From contig CAZVBH010000008.1 in NCBI GenBank assembly GCA_964625275.1, positions 1 through 43,339 of the forward strand: DNA of 43,339 bases, read 5' to 3'. Of the stretch, positions 40,517 to 43,339 are shown piece by piece. The position numbers and the translations under genes are program-made. The notes under the pieces were generated by a model. The model saw nothing but the letters and a program-made list of their open reading frames with translations. It had not been told where the DNA came from and ran no database searches. How positions within the stretch are numbered: the first letter of the stretch is position 1; the number at the start of each line of letters is the position of its first letter. Origin of the DNA: UBA3775 sp964625275 (GTDB lineage: Bacteria > Bacillota > Clostridia > Lachnospirales > Lachnospiraceae).

Positions 40517-40625
40517 AACTCTGTAAACTCTACAAACGTAGAATCAGATGTATTATAGCACCATATTGGAGCATATTCATCCCATTTCCATAATTATTCT
40601 ACAAGCCCAGAATTCAGAGCATAAT

Positions 40626-40715
40626 ACAGGGAATACTCACAAATATGTTTGCACGTAAGAGCATGATAGGCGCGAAGCGTCGCCCCGGCATCATATTTGT
40701 GAGTATTCCCGTCCT
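40626..40715. repeat. palindromic dispersed repeat, copy 2
   Basis: The 90-bp copy has perfect 19-nt arms (40629-40647 / 40692-40710) and shares the ACAGGG...CCCGTCCT ends and the left-centre TTGCACGTAAGAGCATGATA with copy 1 at 1740-1828; the right-centre differs (GAAGCGTCGCCCCGG here). Located 26 bp after the GH26-like stop, it may also act as a transcript-end hairpin. Confidence 0.85.
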
Positions 40716-40740
40716 ATTTTAATATTTCTTATTAAGTTCT

Positions 40741-42189
40741 TTATTCTACAACTGGCTCATATTCAATTCTGATTTCAGGAAGCTTTGGCATTGTATAATA
40801 ATAATTCATCTGCCAGTCTTCTCCCTGGGTAGGATCATTTTCTCCGGTTGCAGGTGGTGCGAAGAATTTAAGTGTCTTTACAGCAGGTGCTTCTATCTTC
40901 TTATTGAAGAAAGCTGATGATAAATCTACACACTTAACACCAGGCGCTTTGTAGAACCATTCTCCGTCAATTTCCATCATAAGATTTGCATCGATAAGCT
41001 CTTCATCGAAGTAGGCTTCAAAGAAGACAGGTGTAGAATCAAGCTTAAGCTCTACTGCAACACCCTCTGAATCTTCAAATGAACCCCATCTGAGCTTCTT
41101 AGGGAATGAAGCCTCTCCCTCAAGCTCCAGCTTAGGACTAAAGAAATCTTCATGAATCATTTCTCTATAAGTATCCATAAGTGGCTGCTTGATTCCAACT
41201 TCACTATTGTTAGGATCTTCAATCTCAAGACCAAGTCGGCCTCTGTCTCTGAACATATACATAGTAAATGCGGAAAGCCAGTTTTCATCGTCCTTTTCAA
41301 GTAAATCTGCAAACTCTCTGAACATTGCAGCCTGGTCATAAGGACCTGTTACATCTGCATCTGCATTAAGTTCAGAAAGTACCATTGGTTTGTGAAGTCC
41401 GCCATTTACATAAGCATATCTTTCATAAGACTTTTTGCACATATTGTAAATATCGGTTACCTTTGAGCGTGAATGTGTTGTGCCGCCTTTAAGTGCCACA
41501 TCAACAGGCCAGCCCCAGTGAAGAGCCATATATCTGTCTACGGAAACAATATCTGTAGCTCTTGCAGCTTCAGCGAAAATATCTTCCATTTCCATCTTTT
41601 CATCATCTGCACTCTTACATCCGTCAAGGCAAAGAATAAGCTTACAGTTAGGTGCATTTTTATGGAATACTTCACACACATGTGTGAAGAAATCAGCAAC
41701 CTGCTGATAGCTTGCACGCTTGTTAAAGCTGAACCAGTTTCCTGTTGCTTCATGATTTACTCTTACAAGAATACGACCAAAGTTTGCAAGGTCCTTACAA
41801 ATTGCTTCAAGATGATCATCTGAAACAAATGGGTCAATTGTAAGTGTAAGACATACATCCTGTCCATGTCTTCTTACATCACGCATATAAGTAAATGGCT
41901 CATCATCAAGAGTTCCATTAAGACCGCCCTTATAAGTAAAATAGTCATCATAAGGATAATCCCATACGTCAGTAATATTGTCATGTGCATGAGCATCATG
42001 AGCTCTTGTTGGCCATCCCTCATCATTTGGATAATAACAATACATGAGATTGATACATCTGTGTGGTCTTCCAAGCTGTCTGAGAATATAATCCTGATTT
42101 ACATATTCTCCTCTTTCGCTACCATCTGTAAGATCAACTGCAGTCTTAGCAGGTCCGATATGAACATTGTAGGTTTTAAAATTACTCAT
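40741..42189 (-). CDS. cytoplasmic GH26-like glycoside hydrolase
   Basis: The ATG at 42189 (482 aa) has GGGAG at proper spacing; the ATG at 42204 overlaps the previous stop and has no site. There is no signal peptide. A TIM barrel of clan A type is suggested by RILVRVNHEATGNWFSF (residues 139-155), where Glu147 follows the R-x-x-H-E pattern typical of GH26, and by KPMVLSELNAD, where Glu273 is a candidate nucleophile. VDRYMALHWGWPVD near 217-230 fits a substrate-cleft strand. A C-terminal beta region from about 345 resembles an accessory sandwich. A manno-oligosaccharide-cleaving role is plausible beside the mannan genes. It could instead be another clan-A family, so specificity stays open. 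Confidence 0.65.
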   Translation of the reverse strand: MSNFKTYNVHIGPAKTAVDLTDGSERGEYVNQDYILRQLGRPHRCINLMYCYYPNDEGWPTRAHDAHAHDNITDVWDYPYDDYFTYKGGLNGTLDDEPFTYMRDVRRHGQDVCLTLTIDPFVSDDHLEAICKDLANFGRILVRVNHEATGNWFSFNKRASYQQVADFFTHVCEVFHKNAPNCKLILCLDGCKSADDEKMEMEDIFAEAARATDIVSVDRYMALHWGWPVDVALKGGTTHSRSKVTDIYNMCKKSYERYAYVNGGLHKPMVLSELNADADVTGPYDQAAMFREFADLLEKDDENWLSAFTMYMFRDRGRLGLEIEDPNNSEVGIKQPLMDTYREMIHEDFFSPKLELEGEASFPKKLRWGSFEDSEGVAVELKLDSTPVFFEAYFDEELIDANLMMEIDGEWFYKAPGVKCVDLSSAFFNKKIEAPAVKTLKFFAPPATGENDPTQGEDWQMNYYYTMPKLPEIRIEYEPVVE

Positions 42190-42203
42190 TAAAATTTCTC
42201 CCA

Positions 42204-43339
42204 TTAAGCATTTACTTTTTTCTCAAGATCTCCGGCAAATTTGATTTCTGTTCCATTAATTTCAACCTTACCAACTGCATCACCCTTAATGCAGATTGAA
42301 TATTCATTGCCATTTCTTGAAATTTCTGCTGTTATTCTAAGCTGCTTCTTTCCGTCATAAACAACAGTCTTGGCTGTCTTACCATCCTGAAGCTGGTAAA
42401 CCTTGAGTGTTACATCATCTTCATAGTCATAAACAGCCTTTTCTTCCTTACCAAGTGCAAGAATTGTATTTTCTTTTACATAGAGAGGAATTTCTGTATA
42501 AGGTACTGTCTCTGTATACCACTTCTGACCTTCCTTAACTTCACCTGTAAAGTAGTTGGTCCACTTTCCTTCAGGGAGATAGAATTTAGCAAGACTCTTA
42601 TCATTGAAGATTGGAGCTACTAAAAGTGAATCACCGAGCATGTACTGTTTATCGAGATATGTACAGGTAGGATCATTAGTAAACTCGAGAACCATTGCTC
42701 TCATTGAAGGAACACCTGTTTTATTTGTCTCAATTGCATTTCTGTAGAGATATGGCATCAGCTTGCCTTTAAGCTTTGCAAATTTGCTGACAACCTCACA
42801 AGCCTCTTCATCATAAGCCCAAGGTACTCTGTAAGAGCTTGATCCATGAAGTCTGGAATGTGTTGAGAGTAGTCCGAAGGCACACCATCTCTTATAAACA
42901 TCTGCAGTTGAAGTAGCTTCAAATCCTCCGATGTCATGACTCCAGAAGCCGAAGCCGGAAAGACAGAGTGAAAGTCCTCCACGAAGGCTTTCTTCCATTG
43001 ACTCATAATCGCTCCAGCAGTCACCGCCCCAGTGTACAGGGAACTTCTGACCACCTGCTGTTGCTGATCTTGCAAAGAGAACTGCCTCTTCTTCACCCTT
43101 CTTTTCTTTAAGTACCTCGTAAACAAGCTTGTTATAAAGGTATGTATAATAGTTGTGCATCTTCTTTGGATCTGAACCGTCATAGTATACACAATCTGTT
43201 GGTATTCTTTCACCAAAGTCTGTCTTGAAACAGTCAACACCCATGTCTACTAAGGCTTCAAGCTTTGACTTATACCATTTGCAGGCTTCAGGGTTAGTGA
43301 AGTCAACTATAGCCATTCCCGGCTGCCACATATCCCACT
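42204..43339 (-). CDS. yicI: GH31 alpha-xylosidase (YicI/XylS-like), 5' part outside window
   Basis: The frame continues past the right edge, so only about the C-terminal half is present. WQPGMAIVDFTNPEACKWYK leads into KTDFGERIPTD, the GH31 nucleophile loop with the F-G-E-R-I-P sequence typical of alpha-xylosidases and not of alpha-glucosidases. The acid/base lies in HWGGDCWSDYESMEESLRGG, followed by GFGFWSHDIGGFE, STHSRLHGSSSYRVPW and the barrel end (GDSLLVAPIF), then the beta-sandwich C-terminus. It would remove alpha-1,6-xylose from xyloglucan oligosaccharides in the cytoplasm. The GH26-like gene follows 14 bp downstream. Confidence 0.9.
   Translation of the reverse strand, partial: WDMWQPGMAIVDFTNPEACKWYKSKLEALVDMGVDCFKTDFGERIPTDCVYYDGSDPKKMHNYYTYLYNKLVYEVLKEKKGEEEAVLFARSATAGGQKFPVHWGGDCWSDYESMEESLRGGLSLCLSGFGFWSHDIGGFEATSTADVYKRWCAFGLLSTHSRLHGSSSYRVPWAYDEEACEVVSKFAKLKGKLMPYLYRNAIETNKTGVPSMRAMVLEFTNDPTCTYLDKQYMLGDSLLVAPIFNDKSLAKFYLPEGKWTNYFTGEVKEGQKWYTETVPYTEIPLYVKENTILALGKEEKAVYDYEDDVTLKVYQLQDGKTAKTVVYDGKKQLRITAEISRNGNEYSICIKGDAVGKVEINGTEIKFAGDLEKKVNA

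Larger units (their letters stand above)
40074..40740. other. 667-bp intergenic region, AT-rich, with repeats
   Basis: From the YesL side it holds a candidate promoter (40162-40190), an AT-rich stretch to about 40490 where I see no ORF, an isolated repeat arm (40498-40516), about 110 bp without visible structure, and palindromic repeat copy 2 (40626-40715) close to the end of the GH26-like gene. It separates two minus-strand transcription units. Confidence 0.7.

Noticed and set aside
40074..40740. Catabolite-repression (cre) sites in the transport operon promoter region
   Set aside because: No convincing match to the cre palindrome was found by eye.

Overview
The window looks like a chromosomal piece of an AT-rich, low-GC Gram-positive bacterium. 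The best guess is a gut- or rumen-type Lachnospiraceae (Butyrivibrio/Roseburia/Lachnospira-like). The basis is strong AGGAGG ribosome-binding sites, many Lipobox lipoproteins, CUT1 sugar transporters without a local ATPase, a cellobiose 2-epimerase/GH130 pathway, and a clostridial-type small hydrophobic toxin module. No rRNA, tRNA, prophage, CRISPR array or insertion-sequence transposase was seen.

Layout. 1-640: truncated AAA-ATPase-like gene. 695-1222: LoaP/NusG-type antiterminator. 1347-1680: probable type I toxin-antitoxin module (32-aa hydrophobic peptide plus convergent RNA), too small for ordinary ORF calling. 1740-1828: a palindromic repeat with a second copy at 40626-40715. 1864-3388: pyrBI (aspartate transcarbamoylase) with promoter and terminator. 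3407-12971: formyl-THF ligase followed at 11 bp by a five-gene FtsX/MacB-like ABC system with two lipoprotein adaptors and two ATPases; one adaptor is internally duplicated and one ATPase carries an AbrB-like tail. 13141-13858: HAD phosphatase on the plus strand. 13869 to the right edge: almost everything is on the minus strand and concerns plant polysaccharide use.

The minus-strand carbohydrate region reads from right to left: GH31 alpha-xylosidase and a GH26-like hydrolase; then YesL, a giant CBM-like/solute-binding fusion, a permease pair, an anchored beta-propeller/TPR protein, a Yip1 membrane protein, a DUF5696 protein, a second permease pair, two paralogous lipoproteins and a classical solute-binding lipoprotein ending at a strong terminator; then an SGNH esterase (CE17-like), cellobiose 2-epimerase, GH130 mannosylglucose phosphorylase, phosphohexomutase, a GH5 subfamily-4-like lipoprotein endoglucanase, and mannose-6-phosphate isomerase. 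Together these read as a beta-(gluco)mannan and possibly xyloglucan locus. The surface GH5 would cut the polymer, the ABC systems import oligosaccharides, the esterase deacetylates them, the epimerase converts Man-Man to Man-Glc, GH130 phosphorolyses that to mannose-1-phosphate plus glucose, the mutase gives mannose-6-phosphate, and ManA gives fructose-6-phosphate.

The most unusual material is the compact double-permease operon with three uncharacterised membrane/surface proteins (27152-40073), the fusion and duplication oddities in the FtsX system, the small-toxin module, and a striking set of non-coding structures: four back-to-back hairpins at 25539-25683, an 86-bp imperfect palindrome before the GH5 gene, and three different AT-rich tandem-repeat arrays in three consecutive intergenic gaps of the mannan operon. 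All functional calls come from reading motifs by eye; no database search was possible.
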